DNA of 64,000 bases from contig NZ_BONZ01000088.1 in the NCBI RefSeq assembly GCF_016862975.1, positions 1-64,000 on the forward strand. The letters run 5' to 3'. The translations under genes were made by a program, and so were the position numbers. Under the pieces are notes generated by a model. It saw only the letters and a list, made by a program, of their open reading frames with translations. It was not told the origin of the DNA and ran no database searches. Positions 53,694 to 62,670 of the stretch are shown here, in pieces. The DNA comes from Rugosimonospora africana. Lineage in GTDB: Bacteria > Actinomycetota > Actinomycetes > Mycobacteriales > Micromonosporaceae. Every line of letters begins with the position of its first letter. Within the stretch, counting starts at the first letter, position 1.

Positions 53694-54827
53694 TCACGGA
53701 TTCAGGACCACCTTGGTCCAGCCGTCCTCGCGGTTGTCGAAGTGCCGGTAGGCGTCCGGCGCGTCGTCGAGACCGAGATTGTGGGAGACCAGGAACGACG
53801 GCTGGGCGCGGTCGGCGGCGATCAGGTCCCGCAACTGCCGGTTGTAGCGCTTGACGTCGGCCTGACCGGAGCCCATCCGCAGACCCTTCTGGAAGAACAG
53901 CCCGAGGTCGAGGGCCACCTCGCCGTCGCGCATCAGGCTGTCGGGTGACTGCGGGTCCTGCGGGACGAACACCCCGACGACACCGAGCGCGCCGGTCGCC
54001 CGTACCGACCGGATCAGGTTGTTCATCGTCTGGTTGGGCCGCTCGTTCCCGTCGGGGTCATGGGCCTGCCAGCCCACGCACTCGCAGCCCTTGTCGGCTC
54101 CCTCGCCGCCGGTCTGGTCGAGGACCTGCTCGACCGGGTCGCCGAGGCCGTCGTCGACCGGTATCGCGCCGATCTTGTCGGCCAGCGCGAGCCGGTCGGG
54201 CTGGCGGTCGACGACCATGACCTTGCTCGCGCCGCACAGCATCGCGGAGTACGCGGCCATCAGGCCGACCGGTCCGGCGCCGTACACCACGACCGAGTCG
54301 CCGGTGGACACGCCGGCCAGTTCGGTGGCGTGGTACCCGGTGGGCCAGATGTCGCTCAGCATCACATAGTCGTTCTCCTTCTCCCGCGCGTCGGGTGGCA
54401 GCCGCAGGCAGTTGACGTCGCCGTACGGGACGCGCAGCAGTTCGGCCTGTCCACCGCTGTACGGGCCCATGTCGGCGTAGCCGTACGCGCCGCCGGCGAA
54501 GCCCGGGTTCACGGTCAGGCAGTAGCCGGTGAAGCCGCGTTCGCAGTTCCTGCAGAAGCCACAGGCGACGTTGAACGGCAGGCAGACCATGTCGCCGACC
54601 TTGACCCGGTCGACGGCCCGGCCGACCCCGACGACTTCTCCGAGGTTCTCGTGGCCGAGCACCGTGCCCTGCTCGACGCTGGTGCGGCCTTCGTACATGT
54701 GCAGGTCGGAGCCGCAGATGTTGGTACTGGTGATCCGGACCAGCACATCGGTGGGGCGTTCGATTCTGGCGTCGGGAACGTCGCGTACGGCCACATCTCG
54801 GGGGCCTTGGTAGATGAGTGCTCGCAT
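53694..54827 (-). CDS. Zinc-dependent alcohol/formaldehyde dehydrogenase
   Basis: The ATG at 54827 follows GGGGAAG and gives 377 residues; the frame from 55004 adds an unneeded leader. It is a medium-chain dehydrogenase: catalytic zinc motifs ICGSDLHMYEG and GHENLGEVVGVG, the structural zinc cluster CGFCRNCERGFTGYC and the NAD loop VVVYGAGPVGLMAAYSAM. The insert with AGGAYGYADMGPYSGGQAE is typical of glutathione-independent formaldehyde dehydrogenase-like enzymes. Substrate is unproven. Confidence 0.92.
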   Translation of the reverse strand: MRALIYQGPRDVAVRDVPDARIERPTDVLVRITSTNICGSDLHMYEGRTSVEQGTVLGHENLGEVVGVGRAVDRVKVGDMVCLPFNVACGFCRNCERGFTGYCLTVNPGFAGGAYGYADMGPYSGGQAELLRVPYGDVNCLRLPPDAREKENDYVMLSDIWPTGYHATELAGVSTGDSVVVYGAGPVGLMAAYSAMLCGASKVMVVDRQPDRLALADKIGAIPVDDGLGDPVEQVLDQTGGEGADKGCECVGWQAHDPDGNERPNQTMNNLIRSVRATGALGVVGVFVPQDPQSPDSLMRDGEVALDLGLFFQKGLRMGSGQADVKRYNRQLRDLIAADRAQPSFLVSHNLGLDDAPDAYRHFDNREDGWTKVVLNP

Positions 54828-54975
54828 ACTTCCCCGCCTACCCACTCCGGCCGTCGGATGAATCACGGAAGTCCGTCTTCGGCCCGCTTTCACGCTGCGT
54901 GTTGACATCGATGCGCACAGAGCTGTCGATGCCGCCCGTCGCCCCGGTTTCGTGGGCGGACGGGCCGGGTAGGCC

Positions 54976-56106
54976 GTGCTACTGAGGGCTACTGAAGCGC
55001 TCACCCGGAAGGAATTGAGGAACTGGAGCGATCAGACGGACGGAAGGAGCGGACCGATCCCCGCCATCAAGCAGACGAACACGGCGCAGACGAACACCGA
55101 GCAGACCAACACCGCGCAGACGGGCGGCCGTACCGAACGTGGGCTGGCCGGCACGCGGTTGCCGGCGCCGGTCGCGATGGCCGCCGGCGCGCTGTGCGTG
55201 TCCTTCTCCGCGATCCTGATCGAGCTGGCACACACCACGCCGGGAACCGCGTCCTTCTACCGCTGCGCGCTCGCGCTGCCGCTGCTGGTCGGCCTAGCCC
55301 TGGCGGAGCGTCGCCGGGGCGGCGGTCTGACCGGTGGGCAGTGGATCGCCGTGGTGGTCGCCGGGGCGATGTTCGCCGGCGACATGCTGCTGTGGACCCA
55401 GGCGATCCTCGAAGTCGGTGCCGGCCTGTCGACGGTACTCGTCAACGCCCAGATCATGATCGTGCCGCTGCTGGCCTGGAGCGTGGACCACGAGCGGATC
55501 GCCCGGCGCTTCGTGCTCTCGCTGCCGGTGATGCTGGCCGGGATGCTGCTGGTCGGAGGCGTGCTGGAAAACGGCGTGCCCGGCAGCGACCCGACCTGGG
55601 GCACCGTGCACGCGGTACTGGCGGCGGTGTGCTACTCGATGCTCCTGTTCCTGTTGCGCCGGGTCGGTCAGGATCGCGTCGGCCAGGCGAAGGCCGGCGG
55701 CACCCCGGAACACCAGCGGGGCCGGGCGGTCCAGGCATACTGCGGGGTCATCGCGGTCTCGGCGGTGGTGTCGCTGGTCGCGGGGGCGTTGTGGCACGGC
55801 GTGTCGATGGCTCCGGGGTGGGCGGCGATCGGCTGGCTGGCGCTGGTCGCAGTGGTGGGTCAGGTGGTGGGTTGGCTGCTGGTGGCGCTGGCGGCGCCGC
55901 GCCTGCCCAGCGAGGTGGGTGCGGCACTGCTCATGCTCACCCCGATCGGCGCGCTCGTGCTCGGCGCGGTGGTACTCGGAGAACGCCCGTCGGTTCTGCA
56001 ACTGGTCGGCTCGGTGCTCATCCTGGCCAGTGCCTACGCGGCGTCGAGCCGGTCCAACCCGGTCGCGCTGATCCGCCGGTGGACGCACTCGCCGGCGGCG
56101 GGTTGA
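54976..56106 (+). CDS. EamA/DMT-family transporter
   Basis: The 376-residue product has ten hydrophobic helices in two EamA repeats (AMAAGALCVSFSAILIELAH; GAALLMLTPIGALVLGAVVL). The start is uncertain: GTG at 54976 has no good ribosome site, and the N-terminus before the first helix is about 65 residues long, with three 5-residue repeats QTNTx encoded by 15-bp units (55072-55116). A shorter start nearer to residue 55-65 cannot be excluded. Such transporters export amino acids or metabolites; substrate is unknown. Confidence 0.85.
   Translation: MLLRATEALTRKELRNWSDQTDGRSGPIPAIKQTNTAQTNTEQTNTAQTGGRTERGLAGTRLPAPVAMAAGALCVSFSAILIELAHTTPGTASFYRCALALPLLVGLALAERRRGGGLTGGQWIAVVVAGAMFAGDMLLWTQAILEVGAGLSTVLVNAQIMIVPLLAWSVDHERIARRFVLSLPVMLAGMLLVGGVLENGVPGSDPTWGTVHAVLAAVCYSMLLFLLRRVGQDRVGQAKAGGTPEHQRGRAVQAYCGVIAVSAVVSLVAGALWHGVSMAPGWAAIGWLALVAVVGQVVGWLLVALAAPRLPSEVGAALLMLTPIGALVLGAVVLGERPSVLQLVGSVLILASAYAASSRSNPVALIRRWTHSPAAG
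55072..55116 (+). repeat. Three 15-bp tandem repeats in the N-terminal coding region
   Basis: Units CAGACGAACACGGCG, CAGACGAACACCGAG and CAGACCAACACCGCG code for QTNTA, QTNTE and QTNTA. They lie before the first membrane helix of the EamA transporter, if translation starts upstream. Confidence 0.6.
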
Positions 56107-56149
56107 CGACGCGGGGCATCGGGTACGCGGTCAGCGGGGAGTGATAGTC

Positions 56150-57367
56150 GTGAGAATGTTCGGTGCTACCGAAGAACGCGAAGCCCCACCCGCCGGCCAG
56201 CGGGCATCGTGGCCGTTCTGGCTGCTCGGCACGGGAATCTTCGTGATGCTGCTCAGCGCCAACCTGCCGACGCCGCTGTACTCGGTGTACCGGGAACGGT
56301 TCGGCTTCTCCGGTGCGGTACTCACGCTGATTTTCGCCACCTACGCCATTGTGCTGGTGCCCTCACTGCTGGTGTTCGGCCAGCTGTCGGACAGCATCGG
56401 GCGCCGGCGGGTGATCGCGCTCGGACTGGCCGTGGCCACCGTCGCCATGGTGCTGTTCGCGCTCGCCCGGGGGACCGGATGGCTGTTCGCCGCCCGGGCC
56501 GCCCAGGGGCTGGCGGTCGGTGTCATCACCGGTACCGCCACGGCCGCCCTGGTGGAGCACGAGCCGGACGGGAACCAGGGACGCGCGGCCCTGGCGGCCA
56601 CCCTGGGCCAGGCCGGCGGCGGCGCGGCGGGGCCGGTCCTCGCCGGGGTACTGGCCGAGTGGGCCCCCGCGCCCCGGGTGCTGTGCTACCTGGTCGGCGC
56701 CGCGCTGACCGCGGTGGTGGCGGTGGCGACGCTGCGGGTACCCGAGCCACCCGTTCCTGGCGGCCGGTGGCGCCCGCAGTGGCCGTCGGTGCCCCGGGAA
56801 CGGCGATCGGAGTTCGCCCGGGCCGGGTTGACCGGCGGCGCGGTGTGGGCGGTGGGTGCCCTGTTCCTGTCGGTGGTGCCGACCTACGCCGGGACGGTGC
56901 TCAAAACACACGACCTGGCGCTGCTCGGCGCGGTGACCGCGGTGATGCTCGGTACCGCGTGCGTGGCCCAGGTCGTGTCGCTGCGTGCCGGTCTGCGCTC
57001 GGCGACCGGGCAGCTGATCGGCCTTCTGGTGCTGATCGCTGGACTGATCGCCCTGGTGGGCGCGTTCCCGCCCCGATCGCTGCCGCTGCTGCTGATCGCC
57101 GCAGTGCTGGCCGGTACCGGCCTCGGGTTGGGTTTCATCGGCGCGCAGACCCAGGTCAACCACCTCGCACCCCAGCAGCGGCGGGGTGAGGTGACCGCGG
57201 CGTTCATCACCTGCGTGTACCTCGGGGTGACGGTCGCCGCCGTCAGCGTCGGGCTGCTCAGCGACGTGCTGTCACTGTTCGCCGGGGTGAGCGTGGTCTC
57301 CGTGGGCATCATCGCGGTGGCCGCGGCGACCGCGGTCTGGCACGCGAAAGGGTACCGACACGCCTGA
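56150..57367 (+). CDS. MFS transporter
   Basis: I prefer the GTG at 56150, 8 nt after GGGGAG; the GTG at 56141 overlaps that site. The product has 405 residues and about twelve helices, with the inter-helix signature GQLSDSIGRRRVIALGLAVA in the 2-3 loop. Motifs such as AAQGLAVGVITGTATAAL fit drug:H+ antiporter-like members. It follows the EamA gene by 43 bp in the same direction, so both may be cotranscribed. Substrate is unknown. Confidence 0.92.
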   Translation: MRMFGATEEREAPPAGQRASWPFWLLGTGIFVMLLSANLPTPLYSVYRERFGFSGAVLTLIFATYAIVLVPSLLVFGQLSDSIGRRRVIALGLAVATVAMVLFALARGTGWLFAARAAQGLAVGVITGTATAALVEHEPDGNQGRAALAATLGQAGGGAAGPVLAGVLAEWAPAPRVLCYLVGAALTAVVAVATLRVPEPPVPGGRWRPQWPSVPRERRSEFARAGLTGGAVWAVGALFLSVVPTYAGTVLKTHDLALLGAVTAVMLGTACVAQVVSLRAGLRSATGQLIGLLVLIAGLIALVGAFPPRSLPLLLIAAVLAGTGLGLGFIGAQTQVNHLAPQQRRGEVTAAFITCVYLGVTVAAVSVGLLSDVLSLFAGVSVVSVGIIAVAAATAVWHAKGYRHA

Positions 57368-57376
57368 GGTCCCCGG

Positions 57377-58237
57377 TCACGCCCACGTGCCCGGTGGGTG
57401 GTGTGGCAGCCGGAGGTCGGCGCAGACACCGAAGTGGTCGCTGGCCCACACCCCGTCGACGGGCTCGGTGAAGATGAGGCGGCAGTCGGCGACGTCGAGC
57501 AACGGGCCGTGGGGCCCGCCGCGGACCATGGCGTAGTCGATGCGGCGCCCACGCTCCAGGGGCATCTGGCCGGCGCGGACCAGCGGGTTGTGCGGCGTGA
57601 AGGTGTGCCCCGCCTCGTCCGGGTGGGCGGCCGCCCAGGCGTCTTCGTAGCGCACGCTGACGCCGTCCAGCGACTGCCGCCCGGTCAGGAACCGGATGCT
57701 GGCCGCGTCCGCGTCGGCGTTGAAATCGCCGAGCAGGACGACCGGACGCTCGGGGCGAGGGGCGACGAGCCCCTCGACGAATCGGGCGGTCGCCACCGCC
57801 TGCTGCTCGCGGGCACGCTCGAGGTCCTGCTGGTACGTGCCTCGGTGATGGACCACGAGCACGGGGCCCAGCGGCGGGGGGAGGAGCACCTCGGCGGCCA
57901 GCGCGGTGGCCCGGACGGACTCGTGCGAGGATCCGGCGATCGGCAGGTCCAGCGCGGCGACCGCGCCCAGCGGCCAGCGGCTGGCCAGAGACTCACCCGC
58001 GCCGGTCGGCGACTGCCCGGGCAGGTCGACGACCGTGAACTCCGGGCCGAGCAGGTGGCGCGCCTGGTCGAACCGCGGGCCGCGGGTGACCTCCTGCACG
58101 GCGACGACGTCCGGGCGCAGCCCGAGCAGCCCCCGCCGGAGCACCTCCTGCCGCCGCCGGCCCTCCGCATCGCTCAGGGTCAAGACGTTCAGGGTGGCCA
58201 CACGTACCCGTGAGGCTCGGTCGGCGGGGCGGGTCAC
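57377..58237 (-). CDS. Endonuclease/exonuclease/phosphatase family protein
   Basis: The 286-residue protein starts with GTG at 58237, overlapping the stop of a 26-codon ORF by 4 nt. The EEP-fold metal motifs are present: TLNVLTLS, AVQEV, GDFNADADA, HTFTPHNP, RRIDYAMVRG and ASDHFGV. Members are DNA-repair nucleases (ExoIII, APE) or phosphoesterases acting on nucleotides and lipids. The location just upstream of LigD genes makes a role in DNA end processing attractive, but sequence does not decide. There is no signal peptide. Confidence 0.9.
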   Translation of the reverse strand: MTRPADRASRVRVATLNVLTLSDAEGRRRQEVLRRGLLGLRPDVVAVQEVTRGPRFDQARHLLGPEFTVVDLPGQSPTGAGESLASRWPLGAVAALDLPIAGSSHESVRATALAAEVLLPPPLGPVLVVHHRGTYQQDLERAREQQAVATARFVEGLVAPRPERPVVLLGDFNADADAASIRFLTGRQSLDGVSVRYEDAWAAAHPDEAGHTFTPHNPLVRAGQMPLERGRRIDYAMVRGGPHGPLLDVADCRLIFTEPVDGVWASDHFGVCADLRLPHHPPGTWA

Positions 58238-58314
58238 TTCATGCCGAGGGCGCGGGCCAACTGGGCCTTGCTGACGTTCTTCGTGGCGGCCTGTGTCTGC
58301 TTCCTGGTAGCCAT
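58234..58314 (-). CDS. Predicted 26-residue microprotein upstream of the EEP gene
   Basis: The peptide begins MATRKQTQAATKNV and ends KAQLARALGMK, is strongly basic and overlaps the EEP start by GTGA. The stop-start overlap suggests translation coupling, and the sequence looks helix-forming. Upstream ribosome site is weak. A real leader or small protein is possible; it could also be chance. Confidence 0.35.
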   Translation of the reverse strand: MATRKQTQAATKNVSKAQLARALGMK

Positions 58315-58370
58315 ACCGGGCGGATACCCAGACACCGTCGCCGTTACGCCTCGGCGCCGATCGACCGCCA

Positions 58371-58416
58371 TCGCGGCGGTGCCGTCAGATCGCGGCGGTG
58401 CCGTCAGATCGCGGCG
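58371..58416. repeat. 19-bp tandem repeat at the end of the LigD polymerase gene
   Basis: TCGCGGCGGTGCCGTCAGA occurs twice head to tail (58371-58389, 58390-58408) and then as a partial copy. The second unit covers the stop of the LigD-polymerase gene. A simple local duplication. Confidence 0.7.
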
Positions 58417-59261
58417 AGGCGCCTGCGGATGGCGGCGACCGACGGGCCGCGGCGCGGGAAGTCGGCCCACGGGTCGTCGCGGTCGAGGACGGTACGGATG
58501 GTGTAGGTCCGGGCGGTCAGACCCCGGTCGTCCAGCTCGTCCCAGTGCAGCGGGGTGGCGACCGGAGCGCCACGCAGGGGACGGACGGCGTACGGCGCGA
58601 CGGCGTGCTGCGCGTACCCGTTGCGCAGGGCGTCGACGTACAGCTTGCGCCCGCGGTCGGCCTTGCGGGCCGCCGTGGTCAGCGCGCGTGGCTGCCGGTC
58701 GGCCAGGGTGCCGGCGAGGTCGCGGGCCAGCGCCAGCACGTCGCCGACGTCGTCGCGGCCGGCGATCGCGGCGGTCACGTGCAGGCCACGCGAGCCGGTG
58801 GTCATCACGAACGGGTCGAGCCCGACCTCGGCGAACAGCTCGCGCGCGGCCAGCGCGGCCGAGCGCGCGGCGGCGAATCCGGCCGGTGGGTCGAGGTCGA
58901 GGATCAGCCGGTCGGGCCGGCGCGGGCTGCGGGCGCGGGCCAGCCAGGTGTGCAGGGTGATCGCCGCCTGGTTGGCGAGATAGCGCAGCGTCGCCGCGTT
59001 GTCGCAGACCAGCATGGTCACTTCGCCGCCGCCGACCTTCGGCACGGCGGCCCGGTGCACGACGTCCGGGGCGTCGGCCGGCACCTGCTTCTCCATGAAG
59101 CCGCCGTGGTCGATACCGTCCGGGAAACGCTGCCGGGCCAGCGGCCGACCGCGCAGGTGCGGCAGCATCCGCCGGGCGACGGCGTCGTAGTAGTCGGCCA
59201 GGTCGGCCTTGCTGACGCCGGGAAACAGCAGCTTGTCCGGGCGGCTCAACGCGATGGTCAT
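58404..59261 (-). CDS. LigD primase/polymerase domain protein
   Basis: The protein has 285 residues from the ATG at 59261, overlapping the stop of the ligase gene by 4 nt. It matches the AEP-type polymerase domain of LigD: LSRPDKLLFPGVSKADLADY, HGGFMEKQVPADAP, LILDLDPP with the catalytic acidic pair and a C-terminal DDPWADFP segment. It fills and extends broken DNA ends in non-homologous end joining, using ribonucleotides. It is a stand-alone protein here, while many bacteria fuse it to the ligase. Confidence 0.92.
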   Translation of the reverse strand: MTIALSRPDKLLFPGVSKADLADYYDAVARRMLPHLRGRPLARQRFPDGIDHGGFMEKQVPADAPDVVHRAAVPKVGGGEVTMLVCDNAATLRYLANQAAITLHTWLARARSPRRPDRLILDLDPPAGFAAARSAALAARELFAEVGLDPFVMTTGSRGLHVTAAIAGRDDVGDVLALARDLAGTLADRQPRALTTAARKADRGRKLYVDALRNGYAQHAVAPYAVRPLRGAPVATPLHWDELDDRGLTARTYTIRTVLDRDDPWADFPRRGPSVAAIRRRLAAI

Positions 59262-60199
59262 CGACCCGGCCTCATCGGCAGCTCGCGGATGACGGCGCGC
59301 GGCGACTTGTCCCGGCGTAGCCCCATGAACCGGGGATGGCGCAGCCGCCCGTCCCTGGTCCATTCGGTGAAACCGATCTGGGCGACCAGCTTGGGCCGGA
59401 TCCAGTGGCTGCCGCGCTCGCGCACCGGGTCCCGGAACGGCGACGAGGTGGTGGCCAGGGCGTCCATCCGGGTCCGCAGCGCGGTCAACGTCCGGTGGTC
59501 GAAGCCCGTGCCCACCTTCCCGGCGTAGCGCAGGTCGTCGCCGTCGTACACCCCGACGAGCAGGGCGCCGAAGCCGTGCCGGCTGCCGGCCGGATCGGTG
59601 AAGCCGCCGATGACGAACTCCTGCTCGGCCACGCACTTGAACTTGAGCCAGTCGGTCGACCTGCCGTGCACGTACGGCCCGTCGGCCCGTTTAGCGATGA
59701 CGCCCTCCCAGCCTCTGCGGCAGGCGTCGGCGAGCATCGCCTCGCCGTCGGTGTTGCGGTGCGTGGTGTAGCGCAGCGGTCCGCCGAACCGCACCGCGGC
59801 CCGCAGCCGGCGCTTGCGTTCCCGCAACGGCGACGCGGTGAGGTCCTGCCCGTCGAGGCTGAGCAGGTCGAACAGGTAGAAGTACACGGCGACGCCGGAC
59901 TCCTCCGCCTGTACCGGGTCGGTGAGGCCGATGCGCCGTTGCAGCCGCTCGAAACTCGTCCGGTTGCGGTCGAACGCGACCACCTCACCGTCGACCACGA
60001 AGTCGCCGCGCTGCTGGCGAAGCGCCCGGACGAGTTCCGGGTAGGTGCCGTCGAGCACCCGGCCGGTCCGGGAGCGCAGGGTCGCCACTCCGCCGCTGCG
60101 CGTACCGATCACCCGTTCCCCGTCGAGCTTGCGCTCGAAGATCCAGCCCGGATCGGAGAAGTACCGGTCGGTGAGTGTGGCGAGCATCGGCGCGGTCAT
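59258..60199 (-). CDS. ATP-dependent DNA ligase (LigD ligase domain type)
   Basis: The ATG at 60199 gives 313 residues, overlapping the stop of the upstream phosphoesterase gene by 4 nt. The ligase motifs are clear: motif I FERKLDGERV with adenylated Lys24, FVVDGEVVAF as motif III, WEGVIAKRADGPYV as motif IV and DWLKFKC as motif V. The C-terminal OB domain (RYAGKVGTGFDHRTLTAL; WIRPKLVAQIGFTEWT) is complete. It seals double-strand breaks in NHEJ. Confidence 0.94.
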   Translation of the reverse strand: MTAPMLATLTDRYFSDPGWIFERKLDGERVIGTRSGGVATLRSRTGRVLDGTYPELVRALRQQRGDFVVDGEVVAFDRNRTSFERLQRRIGLTDPVQAEESGVAVYFYLFDLLSLDGQDLTASPLRERKRRLRAAVRFGGPLRYTTHRNTDGEAMLADACRRGWEGVIAKRADGPYVHGRSTDWLKFKCVAEQEFVIGGFTDPAGSRHGFGALLVGVYDGDDLRYAGKVGTGFDHRTLTALRTRMDALATTSSPFRDPVRERGSHWIRPKLVAQIGFTEWTRDGRLRHPRFMGLRRDKSPRAVIRELPMRPGR

Positions 60200-60786
60200 G
60201 ACGCCTGCTGGCCGATCTGGTGCATGGTGCGGCCGCTGATCGCCGACTTGGTGGCCGACCTGACCGGGATCCGCCGGGTGCTGGCCGCGTCGTCCTTCCG
60301 CTTGACCAGCAGCCACTGCTGCCGAGTGCCGGCGCCGGTGCGGGTCAGCGCGAACTCGCCACGCAACTTGGTGCCGTCCAGTTCGAACGTGAGGTGTCCG
60401 GCGGCGAGCGCCTCACCGGCGCCGCGCGGCTGTCCCTTGTGGACGGTGGTGTTCCGGTACGTGCCGGTGTCCCAGACCATCACCGTGCCACCGCCGTACT
60501 CGCCGGTCGGGATGACGCCTTCGAAGTCCGCGTACTCCATCGGATGGTCCTCGGTGCGCACGGCGAGCCGCTTGTCGGCCGGGTCGATCGACGGTCCCTT
60601 GGGCACGGCCCAGGACACCAGTACTCCCTCGATCTCCAACCGGAAGTCGTAGTGGTCGCTGGAGGCGGCGTGGTGCTGGATCACGAAGATCGGCTCGCCC
60701 TCCGCGCGGCGCCGGGACCGTGAGCGGCCACGCGGCTCACCGGTACGGGTGAAATCGCGTTTCCTGTCGTATTCGCGCAGCGCCAT
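60196..60786 (-). CDS. LigD 3'-phosphoesterase domain protein
   Basis: The ATG at 60786 follows GGAGG and gives 196 residues; the upstream frame is not needed. The family core is IFVIQHHAASSDHYDFRLEI, followed by VLVSWAVPKGPSIDP and EGVIPTGEYGGGTVMVWDTG. The His and Asp residues of the manganese site are in the first segment. It removes 3'-phosphates and ribonucleotides from ends. The three LigD activities follow in one operon with 4-nt overlaps in the order phosphoesterase, ligase, polymerase. A Ku gene is not in the window. Confidence 0.92.
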   Translation of the reverse strand: MALREYDRKRDFTRTGEPRGRSRSRRRAEGEPIFVIQHHAASSDHYDFRLEIEGVLVSWAVPKGPSIDPADKRLAVRTEDHPMEYADFEGVIPTGEYGGGTVMVWDTGTYRNTTVHKGQPRGAGEALAAGHLTFELDGTKLRGEFALTRTGAGTRQQWLLVKRKDDAASTRRIPVRSATKSAISGRTMHQIGQQAS

Positions 60787-61119
60787 GCCCGACACCTCCA
60801 ACCAGAGGTCGTACCCGGGGCGGGCGGGCGCAAACACCCCCGTCCGCCCCGACAGGCCGTCGCGCGGGCAGTGGCCCGGGCGAGCAGTCGGGCGGGTCGC
60901 GGCAACGGCCGGGCGTTGCCGCGTACCGCTAGCTCCACAGTGGACGGTGCGCAGGTGTCCGCCGTGCCCACAGGTGCCGGTGGCGGTCGGGTGTAAGCGA
61001 AGTGTAATCGGCCCCAACCAGGATGTGGTGCGCGTCGCGGGCCCGGTCTTGTGTGCGATCTCCTCAGGTCGGCCATGCCCGTTCGGCGTGCGTTTTCCAA
61101 CCTACGACGGAGGGTGCTG
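60787..61119. other. Intergenic region between divergent genes
   Basis: The 333 bp between the LigD operon and the NlpC-like gene must hold both promoters. I see no clear hexamer pair or small gene. Confidence 0.5.
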
Positions 61120-62487
61120 ATGTCCATGCGACGACGGTTATTGCTCGGGATTCTCGGTGGGGCGTTGATGGCGCTGGGCCTCTGGCCGGCGTCGGCGGCG
61201 CACGCCGATTCGGCGGTCGGCGGACCGATCCAGCGCAGCGAGGTGATCAGCCGGGCGCACTTCTGGACCAGCCAGTATCTCGAGTACGACCAGGGTGGCC
61301 AGGCGAAGGATCCGCAGGGCCGCCTGTACCGGACCGACTGCTCGGGATTCGTCTCGATGGCTCTGCATCTGAGTTCCAGCCTGGTCACCCAGGAACTGCC
61401 CAGTGTCGCCACTCAGATCAGCCGGAGCAACCTGCAGCCCGGTGACTTCCTCGACTACACGGCCGACCACGTGATCCTGTTCGACCACTGGGAGTCCGAC
61501 CACGAGCACTTCTGGTACGACACCTTCGGCGCGACGCCGCCACACGCGGCGGAGGCCGACATCGACGACTCGTACATCGACGGTTGGCCCAACGGCGACT
61601 ATGTCGCGTACCGGTACGACAACATCCGGGACGACAGCAATCCGGAGGTGGGTCGGGCGCATGCGGTGTCGATCGCGGGTGGGCAGCTCTATCACACGGT
61701 TCGGAATGTCGATGGTACGTGGACGGGTTGGCAGCCGTTGGACGCTGGTGGTTTGAGTGGTGCCGGTGCGGCGACGTCGGTGACCGACGCGACCGATGGT
61801 TCGGGCAATCTGCAGGTGGTCGCGGTTATCGGCGGGACGATCTATCACCGGATCCGGTATACCGATGGTTCGTGGTCGGGGTGGGGGAGCCTCGGGCCCG
61901 GCACCCAGGTGTCGGCGTCGATTGACCGGCGTGCGAATGTGCTGCATCTGGCGGCGGTGATCAACGGGACGATCTATCACCGGATCCGGTGGGCGGATGG
62001 TTCGTGGTCGCCGTGGGCGAGCCTGGGTGCTGGTACCGGGGTGTGGATTTCGGTGGATCAGGCGCACAACGTGGTGCAGATGCTGGGTCTGGGAGTCAAC
62101 GGTACGACGGGCAGCTTGTATCACCGGGTCCGTAACGCGGACGGTACCTGGACCGGCTGGGGGTTGGTCGACGGCAGTGGTTCGGTCACCTCGGCGGCGG
62201 CCACGGCCGACGACAACGGGAACCTGCAGGTGTTGGAGGTGTCCGGCGGGGCGATCAATCACCGGATCCGTTACTCCGATGGCACGTGGTCGGGGTGGGG
62301 CGACGCCGGCAACGGCGCGTCCGCGGTGGCCGGCAGCGTGAACTTCACCTGGAACGACATGCAGACCATGGTGGTCGCGGGTGGCACCGTCGAGCACCGG
62401 GTCCGTAACGCCGACGGTACCTGGACCAACTGGGCGGTCGTCACCCCGCCCGGTACGGCCACGGCCATCGCCATCTCGGTCGTCTGA
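61120..62487 (+). CDS. Secreted NlpC/P60-like protein with six-repeat lectin-type propeller
   Basis: The ATG at 61120 follows GGAGGG and gives 455 residues with a signal peptide cleaved near ASAAHA. An NlpC/P60-like domain has Cys74 (RTDCSGFVSM) and His117 (ADHVILFDHW). From about residue 190 there are six repeats with the core Y/NHRxRxxDGTWxGW, spaced about 40-47 residues. They probably form a beta-propeller like PLL/AFL-type sugar-binding lectins. A cysteine peptidase or amidase linked to a glycan-binding propeller fits a secreted cell-wall-active protein; its substrate is inferred. Confidence 0.88.
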   Translation: MSMRRRLLLGILGGALMALGLWPASAAHADSAVGGPIQRSEVISRAHFWTSQYLEYDQGGQAKDPQGRLYRTDCSGFVSMALHLSSSLVTQELPSVATQISRSNLQPGDFLDYTADHVILFDHWESDHEHFWYDTFGATPPHAAEADIDDSYIDGWPNGDYVAYRYDNIRDDSNPEVGRAHAVSIAGGQLYHTVRNVDGTWTGWQPLDAGGLSGAGAATSVTDATDGSGNLQVVAVIGGTIYHRIRYTDGSWSGWGSLGPGTQVSASIDRRANVLHLAAVINGTIYHRIRWADGSWSPWASLGAGTGVWISVDQAHNVVQMLGLGVNGTTGSLYHRVRNADGTWTGWGLVDGSGSVTSAAATADDNGNLQVLEVSGGAINHRIRYSDGTWSGWGDAGNGASAVAGSVNFTWNDMQTMVVAGGTVEHRVRNADGTWTNWAVVTPPGTATAIAISVV

Positions 62488-62577
62488 CCGAGCGCACCCA
62501 CGAACTTCCAACTCGACGGCGCCCCCTGCACCACCGGTTGATCCGGCGGCGCGGTCGCACCACCCGCCGACCCGCGG

Positions 62578-62609
62578 TCGGTCCACCCGGTACCCGCCGG
62601 GTGGACCGA
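62578..62609. terminator. Stem-loop terminator after the NlpC-like gene
   Basis: A perfect 13-bp stem (TCGGTCCACCCGG with CCGGGTGGACCGA) closes a 6-nt loop, about 90 bp after the stop codon. Confidence 0.75.
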
Positions 62610-62670
62610 TCGCACCGCAACGCCGGCCCGGGGACGCCCTCGTGTTGACGACGGCGGCGAGCATGGGCGC

